Assembly: GCA_963575745.1 (NCBI GenBank) | Contig: CAUYUJ010009809.1 | Span: forward strand, 1 to 32,039 | Origin: Prorocentrum cordatum | Taxonomy: Eukaryota; Sar; Dinophyceae; Prorocentrales; Prorocentraceae | Length of the DNA stretch: 32,039 nucleotides | Direction of reading: 5' to 3' | Shown here: one piece after another, positions 1 to 9,258 of the stretch | Numbering within the stretch: position 1 is the stretch's first letter | Layout: every line of letters starts with the position of its first letter | Position numbers and translations under genes: made by a program | The notes under the pieces: generated by a model | The model's input: only the letters and a program-made list of their open reading frames with translations | The model's database searches: none | Told to the model about the DNA's origin: nothing

Positions 1-687
1 GCGGATGTTTGACCCGTCAGTGGCATGCTGCCGTACAGTGGCATGCTGCGGGGCCACGTGGCCGGTCTGTATTCACGCCAGGAGTGCCGCCTCGTGCACG
101 CCACGGCGGCGGGCCCCGACCTGGAGAGAGTCGCCGCGTTCCGTTGGGCGGCTTGACCCGTCAGTTCGTCGGCAGCGGGGTCGCCTGCGAGCGGGCGACG
201 CGTCGCTCTCGCCCTGGGCGCGGCGCAGTCTTCGCCCGAACAGGGGCGCTCTCGCGCGGGTGCGGGGTCGCGCCCATGGGAAGGTTGGCGCCCATGATGC
301 CTTTGGCGTCGCGTCGCTGGAGACGTTTCCTTCGCCATTCCCCCACGCCTCGCGCAGGTTTCGCTCGGAAGTGGTGCTCCGTCGCTTTGGTGCGGCGCAT
401 GCTCTTCGTTCGCCGGCTCGCAGGAGGGCCGCACGTAGCGGCAGGGGGGGCGCGAGAGTGGGTGATTTGTTGGGCTCGCCCTGGCGCCGCGCAGATTTGA
501 TGTGAAATTGGCACATTTGCCTCGGCGCGGCGCATGCTTCGTTGGAGCCGCGCTCTTGGCAAGGTTCGGCCGCCTAAGAGATAGCCAAATGGTGCTGTCG
601 TCGCAGTGCTGCGCAAGGACTTCATCGAAGTTCCGCTGGCGCCGGTGCGCGGCAATTTGGTGGTTGAGCTATTAAAAAACAAGTATC
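1..687. other. G+C-rich stretch, no recognised gene
   Basis: Open frames here are short, overlap on both strands and have Arg/Ala/Pro-rich compositions typical of chance frames in G+C-rich DNA. Loosely repeated phrases such as GGCGCGGCGCA and GCGCATGCTCTTCG/GCGCATGCTTCG recur at irregular spacing, so this may be a degraded repeat. I see no conserved domain. Confidence 0.5.
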
Positions 688-1394
688 ATTGATCCCCCCA
701 GTGCCAACTCTGCATTTTCTCGATGCCAGTGCTTCTTTCGGGGCTCGCACTTTGTTTTTTGCACGGGGGAGCCTTGCGGCTCGGGTTGGGCCCTCGGCTC
801 TCGAGAGCTACAACCACAGCGGCTCCCGCCTGATGCTTTCTTTCGAACTCGCGCTCGCGCATGGGACTTTCTCAGTCTTTATGCAGGAGTCGCGATCTCT
901 CGTGGTGTTTCCTGGGAATTTATTCAGGCGCCGCGCCCTCGACACTCAGGCCTCACGCCCACGCGCCGGCCTTTCTCGCGAATTCCTTGGGAATCGCGCT
1001 GTCGCTCGAGATTCCCTCGCGATTCATGCAGGACTCACGCTTCAGCATCCCGCCTGCTCGACCTGGCCGCCTGGGCACGCCCTCCCCGCCCGCCCGTGAG
1101 GGTCTATCGGCCCGATGTGCACGTCTGGTTCTGCCACGTGCTTTTTGCTCCGAGCCCCCTCCTGCTAATCTCTGTCGTGTTCCATCCTCCTCCCTCCTCT
1201 TTCCATCTGTCCTCTCTTCCCATTTAGGGGCTGCGCTAAATACACGTGGCAGGTACGGAAGATCCACCCCCAAGGGGGAAACATCGAAGACGAAAAGGGA
1301 AGAGGCCGGGTACCGAGGTTTGGGATATGCGTGTTGAGTGTGAGTGGCACGCAAGTAGTTCGGAGCGTGCAGTCTTACACTGATGATTGTTGTT
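688..1394 (+). repeat. Family A dispersed repeat, copy 1
   Basis: First of three long copies of one repeat (others at 1395-2532 and 21028-22310). It begins at ATTGATCCCCCC and shares the block GGGGCTCGCAC...TTGTTTTTTG...GGGCCC...CAACCACAGCGGCTCCCGCCTGA with the other copies. Near its 3' end is a short hairpin (CCCCC/GGGGG at 1267-1278), followed by CGGGTACCGAGG, CAGTCTTACAC and a short TTG tract. It carries no convincing protein-coding frame. The order conserved block, hairpin, TTG tract resembles a retroposon with a simple-repeat tail, but that mechanism is inferred. Confidence 0.7.
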
Positions 1395-2387
1395 GAATTC
1401 TCATTTCTGAAGAATAGTTATTGTTGATCCCCACCCACCGGTGCATATTGTTTTTTCTCAATCAAAGTGTGCCCCTCGACGCTCGCACCCTGTTTTTTGA
1501 CCGGGAAAGTCTTCCTGCTCAAACTGGGCCCCTGGCCCCCGGGTTACAACAACAACGGCTCCCGCCTGAGACTTCCTTACAATTTAGCCAGGACCCCCGC
1601 TCCCGGCCGAGACTTCCTCGCATTTAGTCAGGAATCGCGATCACGTTTGGGACTTCCTTACAATTTATTCAGGAAATCGCTCTCCCGGCGCTCTGGAGTC
1701 GCGCTCTCGCTGGAGACTGGCTTGCAACTTACTGAAGACTGGCCTTGCGTTGGAATTTCCTGCAATTTGCCTACGCGCCGCGCTCCCGACACCCAGGCAC
1801 CCAGGAGTCGCGCCCGTTGTGGCCCCATGTGCGTGCCCTTCGTGGCCCCGCTGTCGCCGTTTGTGGCCCCCTCTCTGTCCTACGTGGCCCAGTTGCTACC
1901 CTCATTGGTCCCATAGTTGCCTTCTGTGGCCCCGCATTATCTGCACTTCGTGGCCCCCGCTCTTCGTGGCCCCATACGCATTCCCTTCGTATCCCCGCTG
2001 TCGCCCTTCGTGGCCTACTTCGTGCCCTTCGTGGCCCTGCTGTCCTTCTCTCTCGCTCTCGCTTTCGCTCGTCGTCGCCGTCGTCGTCGTCGTCGCCGTC
2101 GTCTTCGACGTCGTCGTCGTCGTCGTCGTCGTCGTGGTCGGTCCCCTGTCCGTCCCTCTTGGGGTCGGGTCGACGGTCCGGGGCTGCCCCGCCGATCGGC
2201 CAGGCCGACGGTCCGCGGCCGCCCCGCCGCTTGCCGGGGCCCGGCCTGCAGGGAAGAAAGGTCTACCCCCCAAATGGGGTTCGATCGAATACGAAGAGGG
2301 CGGGTATCGAGGGTTTGGGAAATACGCGTTATTGGACACTCGAGCATATAAGGGCGAACGGTCTTAAAAGTATGGTTGTTGTTGTGG

Positions 2388-2460
<73 letters not shown>

Positions 2461-2467
2461 GTTGACT

Positions 2468-2532
<65 letters not shown>
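1395..2532 (+). repeat. Family A dispersed repeat, copy 2, with long TTG tail
   Basis: It starts with the head motif TCTGAAGAATAGTTATTG at 1404-1421 and abuts copy 1. Inside are a minisatellite of about 45-50 bp (about 1551-1760, units containing CTCCCGCCTGAGACTTCC and AATTTA), a degenerate CGTGGCCCC repeat (1830-2040) and a TCG/CGT tract (2065-2135). The 3' hairpin ACCCCCCAAATGGGGT lies at 2265-2280. It is followed by GGGCGGGTATCGAGGG, CGGTCTTAAAAGT and about 150 bp of nearly pure TTG. The long frames overlapping this stretch are products of the repeats. Confidence 0.7.
2374..2532 (+). repeat. (TTG)n microsatellite
   Basis: Almost uninterrupted TTG/GTT triplets with one break near 2461-2467 (GTTGACTTTG). 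It is the tail of family A copy 2. Because TTG repeats lack stops in all six frames, they produce long poly-Leu, poly-Val, poly-Asn and poly-Gln frames that should not be read as genes. Confidence 0.95.
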
Positions 2533-2560
2533 CCCCACATGCTTCGTGGGGTTCTGGTTT

Positions 2561-3728
2561 TCTTCCCTGCCGCGCCGCACCCGCGACACTCACACACACA
2601 CACCTCACTCTTCGTACAGCACAGCACAGCACAGCACAGCACAGCACAGCACATCACAGCACAGCGCAGCACAGTTCAGCTCAGCACAGCACACAGCTCA
2701 GCTCAGCTCAGCACACAGCACAGCGCAGCACAGCACAGCACAGCTCAGCTCAGCTCAGCTCAGCACAGCACAGCTCGGCTCAGCTCAGCACAGCTCAGCA
2801 CAGCCCAGCACGGATCAGCACAGCACAGCACAGCTCGGCTCAGCTTGACACGCTCGCAGAGCGTGGCAGGCGCTGCATTTTCTCGGCACCACTGGGGGCC
2901 CAGGGCGTTGCAGGCGTGGCACTTCCTCGACACCACAGGGGGGGAGCTGTGGGTGGGGACGCTATCCGTTTCGGGCTCGCACAGCGTGGCAGGCGTGGCA
3001 CTTCCTCGACACCACAGGGAGGGAGCTGTGGGTGGGGACGCTATCCGTTTCGGGCTCGCAAAGCGTGGCAGGCGTGGCACTTCCTCGACTCCACAGGGGG
3101 GGAGCTGTGGGTGGGGACGCTATCCGTTGCGGGCTCGCACAGCGTGGCAGGCGTGGCACTTCCTCGACACCACAGGGGGATGGCTGTGGGTGGGGACGCT
3201 ATCCGTTTCGGGCTCGCAAAACCACAGGGGGGCGCTGTTGGTGGAAGCTAGCCGTTTCGGGCTCGCAAAGCGTGCGGCGTGGCACTTCCACACATCCACA
3301 GGGAAGCTGGGGGGGACGCTATCCGTTTTTCGGGCTCGCAAAGCGTGGCACGGCCGTGCACTTCCTCGACTTCCGACAGGTGGGGGAGCTGTGGGTGGGG
3401 ACGCTATCTGTTTTGGGCTCGCAGCGCGTGGCAGGCGTGGCACTTCCTTGACACCACAGGGGGGGAGTTGTGTGGGTGGGGACGCTTTCTGTTTCGGGCT
3501 CGCAAAGCGTGGCAGGCGTGGCACTTCCTCGACTACAACAACAGGGGGGGAGCTGTGGGTGGGGACGCTATCCGTTTCGGGCTCGGAAAGCGTGGCAGGC
3601 GTGGCACTTCCTCGACACCACAGGGGGAGGAGCTGTGGGTGGGGACGCTATCCGTTTCGGGCTCGCAAAGCGTGGCAGGCGTGGCACTTCCTCGACACCA
3701 CAGGGGGATGAGCTGGGGGTGGGGGTGT
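2561..3728. repeat. Composite satellite block 1: pentamer array plus 79-bp minisatellite
   Basis: The block opens with TTCCCTGCCGCGCCGCACCC. It is followed by about 235 bp of CAGCA/CAGCT pentamers (2616-2850) and then about a dozen units of an approximately 79-bp repeat (2862-3728) containing GGCGTGGCACTTCCTCGAC, ACCACAGGGGGG, GAGCTGTGGGTGGGGACG and CTATCCGTTTCGGGCTCGCA. Units 3210-3350 are shortened or scrambled. The same order reappears at 3729-4512, so the composite is itself duplicated. Pentamers read as Gln-His-Ser-Thr-Ala on one strand and Cys-Cys-Ala-Val-Leu on the other without stops, which explains the long frames. Confidence 0.9.
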
Positions 3729-4512
3729 CATTCCCTGCCGCGTCGCACCCGCGTCTCACCTCACACCTCCCCTCCTCCTCACAGCACTGCTCAGCTCAGC
3801 TCAGCTCAGCACGGCACAGCTTAGCACAGCTCAGCTCAGCTCAGCTCAGCACAGCACAGCACAGCGCAGCACAGTACAGCTCACCGCAGCACAGCACAGC
3901 ACAGCACAGCACAGCACAGCACAGCACAGCACAGCACAGCACAGCACAGCACACAGCACAGCACAGCACAGTTCAGCTCAGCACAGCACAGCGCAGCTCA
4001 GCTCAGCTCAGCACAGCACAGCACAGCACAGCACAGCACAGCTCACCGCAGCAAAGCACAGCACAGCACAGCACACAACACAGCACAGCACAGCAAAGCC
4101 GTGGCACAGGCGTGGCACGCATGGCATTTCCTCGACACCACAGGAGGGGAGCTGTGGGTGGGGACGCTATCCGTTTCGGGCTCGCAAAGAGTGGCAGGCG
4201 TGGCACTTCCTCGACACCACAGGGGGGGAGCTGTGGGTGGGGACGCTATCCGTTTCGGGCTCGCAAAGCGTGGCAGGCGTGGCACTTCCTCGACACCACA
4301 GGGGGTGCGCTGGGGGTGGTCTCCCTATCCGTTTCGGCTCGCAAAGCGTGGCAGGCGTGGCACTTCCTCGACACCACAGGGGGGGAGCTGGGGGTGGTCT
4401 CCCTATCCGTTGCGGGCTCGCAAAGCGTGGCAGGCGTGGCACTTCCTCGACATCACAGGGGGCGCGTTGGGGGTGGTCTCCCTATCCGTTGCGGGCTCGC
4501 AAAGCGTGGCAA
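3729..4512. repeat. Composite satellite block 2
   Basis: Second copy of the composite: TTCCCTGCCGCGTCGCACCC, then CAGCA/CAGCT pentamers (about 3781-4096), then about five units of the 79-bp repeat (about 4103-4512). The last three units carry a variant segment, GGGGGTGGTCTCCCTATCC, in place of GTGGGTGGGGACGCTATCC. The variant is confined to this block, suggesting local homogenisation after the block duplicated. Confidence 0.9.
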
Positions 4513-4985
4513 GCAATATGGCGTTGGATGACACATAGGGGAACATTCGCGACGAGGGCTCAGAACGCAGGACTGCGCACATATGAAAAACATAAGCAAG
4601 CACATCAGATTTAAACAAAGTATGTGGGGTTCTTCGGTAGCGTCATTTGTTCACTGTTTTTGCAGATCCCTCCTGTAGAGGGACGGGCCCCAGGAGGCCC
4701 CAAGAGGCCACCAGGAGGCCCCAAAGAGGATCCCGAACGGCCCACAGAGGCCCCCCCGAGGCACCCAAGACGCCGAAAAGCCCCTCAGGACGACCCTCTA
4801 CTCGCCTGGGCGTCGTTTCTGGACGGGCTGGTGGGGATACACGAAGCGTCTAGAATTTGCTCACTGCTTTTGCAGATCCCTCCTGTGGAGGGACGGGCCC
4901 GACTCGCGCAGGCCTGCGGCGGCGACGAGGGCGACGGCCACGAGCACGGCTCTGCGAGAGCGGAGGGCAGCCCCCGCTGCTCGTG
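4513..4985. other. Spacer with a 45-bp direct repeat
   Basis: No gene recognised. A phrase containing CACTGTTTTTGCAGATCCCT and TGTAGAGGGACGGGCCC (4649-4690) recurs at 4861-4901 with few changes, a spacing of 212 bp. Between them is an AGGCCCC/AGAGGCCAC short-period repeat (4690-4760). The pyrimidine-rich TTTTTGCAG resembles a 3' splice site, but no coding exon follows, so I treat it as a repeat. Confidence 0.55.
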
Positions 4986-5294
4986 CCGGGCCCGGCGAAA
5001 GGGGGGGCGAGGAGGAGGAGGAGGGGGAGGAGGAGGAGGGGGAGGAGGAGGAGGGGGAGGAGGAGGAGGAGGAGGAGGAGGAGGAGGAGGAGGAGCAGGG
5101 AGGCGCGCACCTGCCCCAGCATCGGGGGGGGGAGAATCAGCTCGCGTAGCTGACTTTCCCGGCGCCTCCCGGTGCCGGGAGGCGCCCATGCATCGAGGAA
5201 TGGGCCCGACGGCGGGGCCGAACCGGCGCACGCAGCAGATGCGTAGCCCCCCCACTTTTTTTCCCAATCCAACCCCCCCCTCTCGTCCGGCCCG
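4986..5294. mobile_element. M1 inverted-repeat element, copy 1 (with GGA expansion)
   Basis: Imperfect terminal inverted repeats: CCGGGCCCGGCGAAAGGGGG at the left (4986-5007) and CCCCCCCTCTCGTCCGGCCCG at the right (about 5273-5294). The interior is shared with the copy at 7198-7396: GAGAATCAGCTC, then a hairpin with 12-bp perfect arms (GGCGCCTCCCGG / CCGGGAGGCGCC, 5161-5186), then ATCGAGGAATGGGCCC. A GGA/GGG tract (about 5008-5095) inside this copy accounts for its greater length. No coding capacity; MITE-like. Confidence 0.6.
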
Positions 5295-5296
5295 AT

Positions 5297-5560
5297 TTCT
5301 CTTTACGCGCGGCCCCCCCCCCTGGGCGAAGCAGCCAGGCCGCGCCACCAGGCGGGGCACGGGGGCGCACCACGGCCTGCGGCCACGTGCTGTGCCCGCG
5401 GTGCCCCCCCCCCCCCCCCGCCCCCCCCCTCCCTGCGGGCCCTTGCAATGAAGTCGGCTTTGCGGAATGTCTGCAGCGCCGCGCGTGTCTCGCCCAAGGT
5501 CGGGGCTGACGGTGAAGGCACGTCTCCAGTCAGCTTCTCCCTTCCCGGAAGGGAGAGACC
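5297..5560. other. G+C-rich spacer with poly-C tract
   Basis: Contains a run of C with a single G (about 5405-5428) and no gene I can support. Both strands have open frames, but with low-complexity Pro/Gly/Arg composition. Confidence 0.5.
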
Positions 5561-5804
5561 GGCGGGGTGCGCCCCTTCTCTCGGGGCTCCCTGCGAGGCG
5601 CCCCATCCGTTCGAACACGCGCTCGGGAGGCTCGGCCTCACGCTGGGGTCAAACGGGTACGCGCTGCAAGGGTGGCATGACTGACATGACCGGCCCTCCA
5701 AACGCGAGACTCGTCTGGCGGGGTGCGCCCCTTCACTCGGGGCTCCCTTGCGGGGGCGCCCCTATCCGTTCGAAAGAGGCGCTCGCGGGAGGCTCGGGCC
5801 TCGG
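5561..5804. repeat. Direct duplication of about 85 bp
   Basis: GGCGGGGTGCGCCCCTTCTC...CCATCCGTTCGAA...GCTCGGCCTC (5561-5641) recurs as GGCGGGGTGCGCCCCTTCAC...CTATCCGTTCGAA...GGCTCGGGCCTC (5717-5804), a spacing of about 156 bp. The conserved CGTTCGAA core is palindromic. No coding function seen. Confidence 0.75.
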
Positions 5805-6179
5805 CGCGTGCCCCGAAGAGAGAAGCACGGCGGCGGAGGAGCATGGCGGCTCCCAACACGAGAGATGCCAGGCTGCTTTTTGCGAGTCTGAAGGGGCCCT
5901 GGGACACACGAATAAATACACACACATAGAAAATATCCCCTACATTTTCCTATAGTTTCTGGGTTTTTGTCTTCCCCCCCACTTCCCATATTTTCCCCTA
6001 TTTTCTGGGGAATCTACAATTAATGGTGTCTGTGTGTTTCTTTCCCTCTTGAGAGTCGTTCCCCCGATCCGCGCGAGAAGCGGAGTTCGAGTGATGAGTT
6101 CCTCCCGTGCTCCCCGCGCGTCGCGCTGGTGATCCTCGGTCAAGTGGCGAACACCCCAACTCGTGGCGAAAAGTTGTGA
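5805..6179. other. Spacer upstream of the PH-domain region, no recognised gene
   Basis: A locally AT-richer stretch (5905-6020) contains two TTTTCCCC/TTTTCTGG phrases. No domain, RNA gene or convincing repeat is visible. It may include upstream exons or untranslated sequence of the PH-domain gene that cannot be delimited. Confidence 0.4.
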
Positions 6180-6422
6180 TTGCGGATTCCAGGCACTGAG
6201 GCGCACGCGTGCCGGGAGACGCACAGCCAGCACAAGAACGGCAAGGCAGCACACGTCGTTCAGTGCGCGCCTACTTTCTACAACGCATCTTGCGAGAAGG
6301 CGTGCATCGAGGTGCAGGCGCAGCACGCGGGCTGCGGCGTCATGGAAGGCGGCCAGCCCGGATCTGTCAACGGCAAAGGCGGAATCGAAGGCACGCGCGC
6401 GCCCCGCAACCTTCGTGGGTGA
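6180..6422 (+). CDS. Possible Cys-rich exon, same frame as the PH-domain exon
   Basis: An open stretch of about 80 codons with no ATG at its start. It reads plausibly as protein: a Cys-spaced core VVQCAPTFYNASCEKACIEV followed by QAQHAGCGVMEGG, with four regularly placed cysteines. It is in the same frame as the PH-domain exon beginning at 6438, and a single TGA (6420-6422) separates them. It could be an upstream exon joined through an intron covering the stop. A candidate 3' splice site is the AG at 6456-6457 after a pyrimidine-rich run. It could equally be a decayed frame. I do not recognise a family. Confidence 0.3.
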   Translation: MRIPGTEAHACRETHSQHKNGKAAHVVQCAPTFYNASCEKACIEVQAQHAGCGVMEGGQPGSVNGKGGIEGTRAPRNLRG

Positions 6423-6437
6423 TGGGTCCTTTCACTT

Positions 6438-6803
6438 ATGGCCGCTTTGGAAAAAAGTCGCAATTTGGGATGGGGCAAACGTTTCTTCGTGTTGGAGCCC
6501 TCGGATCAAGTCAGGTCAGCAGTTCTCCGCTATTTCAAGAAAGACCTCTCCACGAACGCGGACTCGGACGAGAGCGCTGGGACGGGCATCATCCTTTGGG
6601 ATGCGAAGGGCCTGAAAGTCAAGAGCGGCGTGCACTACGGCTGGAAGGACGGCGAAGAGTGTTTCAAATTCTACCACTTCTACCGTGACTTCAGGCTCTG
6701 CGTGCCCAACGACGGCCCCCCTGATGAACAGAACGAATTCAAAGCCCGGGACGAGTGGATGGACCTCTTGGACATGGAGATGACGCATTCCAAAGAGAGT
6801 TGA
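6438..6803 (+). CDS. PH-domain protein or exon (121 aa)
   Basis: The reading shows the hallmarks of a pleckstrin-homology fold. A GWGKRFFVLE strand (residues 11-20) follows a short basic lead-in. Then come LRYFKKD (30-36), a central loop of Asp/Ser-rich sequence, a GIILWDAKGLKVKSG strand pair (50-64), ECFKFYHFYRDFRLCVP (74-90) and a C-terminal helix ARDEWMDLLDMEM carrying the nearly invariant PH Trp (Trp107). PH domains usually bind phosphoinositides or protein partners at membranes; the ligand here cannot be predicted. The ATG at 6438 starts very close to strand 2, so strand 1 is largely missing. The real N-terminus probably lies in an upstream exon, or the AG at 6456-6457 is a splice acceptor. 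The stop is TGA at 6801-6803. No signal peptide or membrane segment. The PH call is fairly firm; gene boundaries are uncertain. Confidence 0.6.
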   Translation: MAALEKSRNLGWGKRFFVLEPSDQVRSAVLRYFKKDLSTNADSDESAGTGIILWDAKGLKVKSGVHYGWKDGEECFKFYHFYRDFRLCVPNDGPPDEQNEFKARDEWMDLLDMEMTHSKES

Positions 6804-7044
6804 GCGAACGCCTGCATCAGCACAGATCCAGCGGGGCAACCAGCACGAGAAATGCCAATGCCAGCATGTGCATTACAACGGCCCCCCCCCGAAACATTCG
6901 TAGCACCACCATGGCACCACCGAAAGAACGGAGAGCATCAGATCTCGAGGGAAGGGCTCGAGGCACGCTTCCCTAAACCCCGGGGGCCTTCGACGGCCTG
7001 TCCCCAAGGGCTCCTCAACCATTCGCGCCACTCCGGCTTCTCGC

Positions 7045-7164
7045 CATCGCTCGGACGTCCATTCCTCGTGTATTTTTCGATGTGGTGCGTGTTTTTTTTT
7101 TCGCCGAATGATCAAGGATGCTTCTCGATGGCCGTCGCCGAGAAAAGATGCACACGTCCGAGCG
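7045..7164. mobile_element. M2 inverted-repeat element, copy 1
   Basis: About 120 bp bounded by CATCGCTCGGACGT on the left and ACGTCCGAGCG on the right, a clear terminal inverted repeat. The interior (TCAAGGATGCTTCTCGATGG and CGTCGCCGAG) is closely matched by a second copy at 26295-26415. No coding capacity. A 3-bp GCC flank is seen at copy 2, but not convincingly here. Confidence 0.65.
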
Positions 7165-7197
7165 CCCCGGCCGAGCGGCAGGAGGAGCGGCAGGAGA

Positions 7198-7396
7198 CCC
7201 GGGTCGGGCGAAAGGGGGGGATAGCAAAGGGGGGGTTTGAGAATCAGCTCACCTAGCTCATTTTCCCGGCGCCTCCCGGCGCCGGAGGCGGCTATGTATC
7301 GAGGGATGGGCCCCTCGGTGAGGCCGAAACCAGCTGCATGCAGCAGAATTCGTAATCCCCCCTTTCCCAATATCCCCCCCTTTCGTCTGGCCCGAG
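7198..7396. mobile_element. M1 inverted-repeat element, copy 2
   Basis: Left end CCCGGGTCGGGCGAAAGGGG (7198 onward), right end CCCCCCTTTCGTCTGGCCCG (to about 7396), inverted relative to each other with a few mismatches. The interior matches copy 1 (4986-5294): GAGAATCAGCTCACCTAGCTC, the GGCGCCTCCCGGCGCCGG hairpin, ATCGAGGGATGGGCCC and a CAGCAGAATTCGTA region. Lacking the GGA expansion, it shows the compact length of about 200 bp. Confidence 0.65.
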
Positions 7397-7451
7397 AGAC
7401 GGGGGGGGGGGGGCGCCATCGTGCCATCAGGGGCAAGGGCGCCGAGAGTGG

Positions 7452-7655
7452 CACACCACCACCACCACCACCACCATCCTCATTTGTTGTTATGCCTATG
7501 TTATCTCATCATCTGCTATGTTTATGATGTCTGTCTTCCTTTCCCCCGACTGACTCCTTCAGGAGGAGGAGGAGGAGGAGGAGGAGGAGGAGGAGGAGGA
7601 GGAGGAGGAGGAGGAAGAGGAGGAGGAGGCGGAGAGGAGGAGGGGGGGGGGGGGG
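7452..7655. repeat. CAC and GGA microsatellites
   Basis: A short (CAC)n run at 7453-7475 and a longer GGA/GAGGAGG tract at 7560-7655 ending in a G run. They generate poly-His, poly-Gly and poly-Pro frames but no gene. Confidence 0.9.
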
Positions 7656-8130
7656 GTGCACAAATGTTTGGGCCCTGTACCTGGAGGAGCGCGGGGTCAG
7701 AAGCGCCGGGGCCCTTCCTGCCCACGGCAGGCCTCGGCCGCGAATATATGGGTTCCTCGGCTGGAAAACCGAGGAGCTGCCCAGAAGCCGGGGCCCCCTC
7801 CTGGGGCCCAAAAGTGGCCCATGTCAGCGCCTCGGCTGTGGATGCTCCTGCACATCGCTGTTAGATGTTTTGTATCACCGAAGGCCAAACACCTTGAACA
7901 AAAAAAAAGATAATTAACGATTTTAGGTTCTCTCCTGGGGCCAGGTTCCTCGTCTCTACTGCCGCGCACGCCTCTGACCACAGCTCGGCTGGGTCGGCAG
8001 TGGTCGGCGCAGGTGCTGCATGTGAGGCTGTGGTGCCAGGGCGAGAAAGAGAGAGGAGGGAAGCAGGAGGGAGATGAGTGGAGGAACGAAGAACGACAGA
8101 AGCACAGCACCCCCTGGCCCCCTGAACCCC
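7656..8130. other. Spacer, no recognised gene
   Basis: Moderate complexity sequence with an A-run at 7901-7908 (GAACAAAAAAAAGATAATTAACG). Open frames on both strands overlap and show no domain. No RNA gene seen. Confidence 0.45.
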
Positions 8131-8225
8131 CTGGCGGCGCCTCCGGCGCCGCCCCTGGCGCGTTCCGCGCGCCAGGGGCGGGGGGCCCGGCCCCTACCCG
8201 AGAAATCCGCGCGGACCTCCGAGTT
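8131..8225 (-). mobile_element. M4-related end fragment (inverted)
   Basis: Read on the minus strand, this matches the left arm of the complete M4 element at 17791-18106: AACTCGGAGGTCCGCGCGGA, TTTCTCGG, then the hairpin CCCCTGGCGCG/CGCGCCAGGGG with a GGCGGCGCC neighbour. Only one terminus is present, so this is a truncated copy. The plus-strand sequence beyond its end (TTTATGTCATCC...TCCCCTAATGAGGG) resembles that beyond the M4 end at 18107-18145, suggesting that both insertions sit in, or form part of, a larger repeat. Confidence 0.55.
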
Positions 8226-8735
8226 GTTTGGTTTATGTCATCCTTCGTTCCCCTAATGAGGGTGAGAGCGGAGGGAGGCGGGAGGGCGAGGGGGCGAGCT
8301 GCGGGATGAGGATGAGGCGGAGGAACCGTGGCGGCGGCAGCAAAGGTCGGAGCAGCAGGTCGTCGCCGTCGTCGTCGTCGTCGGGGGGGTGGCAGGAGGG
8401 GCGCACATGGGCACACGTGGTCGTGAGTTCGGAGACCAAACCAATCTCCCACGAATTACTGCTTCAACTGTCGCTGGGTGGCCTGCTCAGCCACCGAGAC
8501 ACAACTGAACAAGCCGCACTGGAACACATGCCCATCGGCACCCGAGGCGAGAGAACATCAACGAGTAAGTGCCCTCGCTGGCGCGACATGAAACTTACTA
8601 TGGCATTGGATTGCAAGATGTAGAGCAGCATGCCGCATTCATGAGTAGCAGAGCGCGATCGGGGTACTATGCAGCACAACCGCGGCATCATCCCTCCTTC
8701 CCTTCATCCTCCCACATCTCTGCTTCGCCATCTTC
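8226..8735. other. Spacer, no recognised gene
   Basis: Contains a short CGTCGT tract (8362-8385). A modest-complexity stretch (8440-8640) has open frames on both strands, but I find no domain, signal peptide or splice pattern that selects one. Confidence 0.4.
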
Positions 8736-8929
8736 GTTCCACTTCTCGGTCAATCCTGCTGCTCATGCTCCTCCTCCCCCCTCTGCCAGACCCTGTGTTC
8801 CTGCCCCATCCTATAGTTAGTTCCTGCCCTCATCGTCCCGCCCCCCCCCCCCCTCGGAAGGGCAAGCATGACATCTGCTCCTCTGGAAGGGCAAACATGG
8901 CATGCCCCTGAAGGGCAAACATCCTCGTA

Positions 8930-9073
8930 CAGCGGAGGCCAGTCCACAAGAAACCTTACACAAGAAACCCAACCCTGAGACCCCAGGTTGTCCACTGATG
9001 TTTGGTGTGGGAACGTCGCGCTTTCTATGGCAAAACCGTCGAAACCCAAGACTCTTGGCATGGGACTCCAATG
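8930..9073. mobile_element. M3 TA-flanked element, copy 1
   Basis: Flanked by TA at 8928-8929 and 9074-9075. The left end is CAGCGGAGGCCAGTCCAC and the right end is GGGACTCCAATG, degraded relative to copy 3. The interior shares ACAAGAAACCCAACCCTGAG and TGGTGTGGGAACGTC with the other copies. At 144 bp it lacks an internal segment (CCCAGGGCACCCTGG and neighbours) seen in copies 2 and 3. Confidence 0.65.
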
Positions 9074-9258
9074 TACCACACTCCTCGCTCAATCCTGCTC
9101 TTCCTGCTCATCCTCCTCCCTCCTCCTGTGCTGCTGCCCCATCCTAATTAGTTAATTCATGCCCTCCCTCGTTCCGCCGCCCCCGAAGGGCAAACATGAC
9201 ATCTGCTCCTCTCGGAAGGGCAAACATGGCATGCCCCAGAAGGGCAAACATCTTCGTA

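Noticed and set aside
2015-2848. Long frames with poly-Val, poly-Leu, poly-Asn and poly-Gln
   Set aside because: They are readings of the TTG microsatellite and the CAGCA satellite, open in several frames on both strands.
2539-4538. Long frames of 350-390 codons with repeats such as GTSSTPQGGSCGWGRYP
   Set aside because: Generated by the stop-free 79-bp minisatellite; three frames are open at once and unit lengths are not kept to multiples of three.
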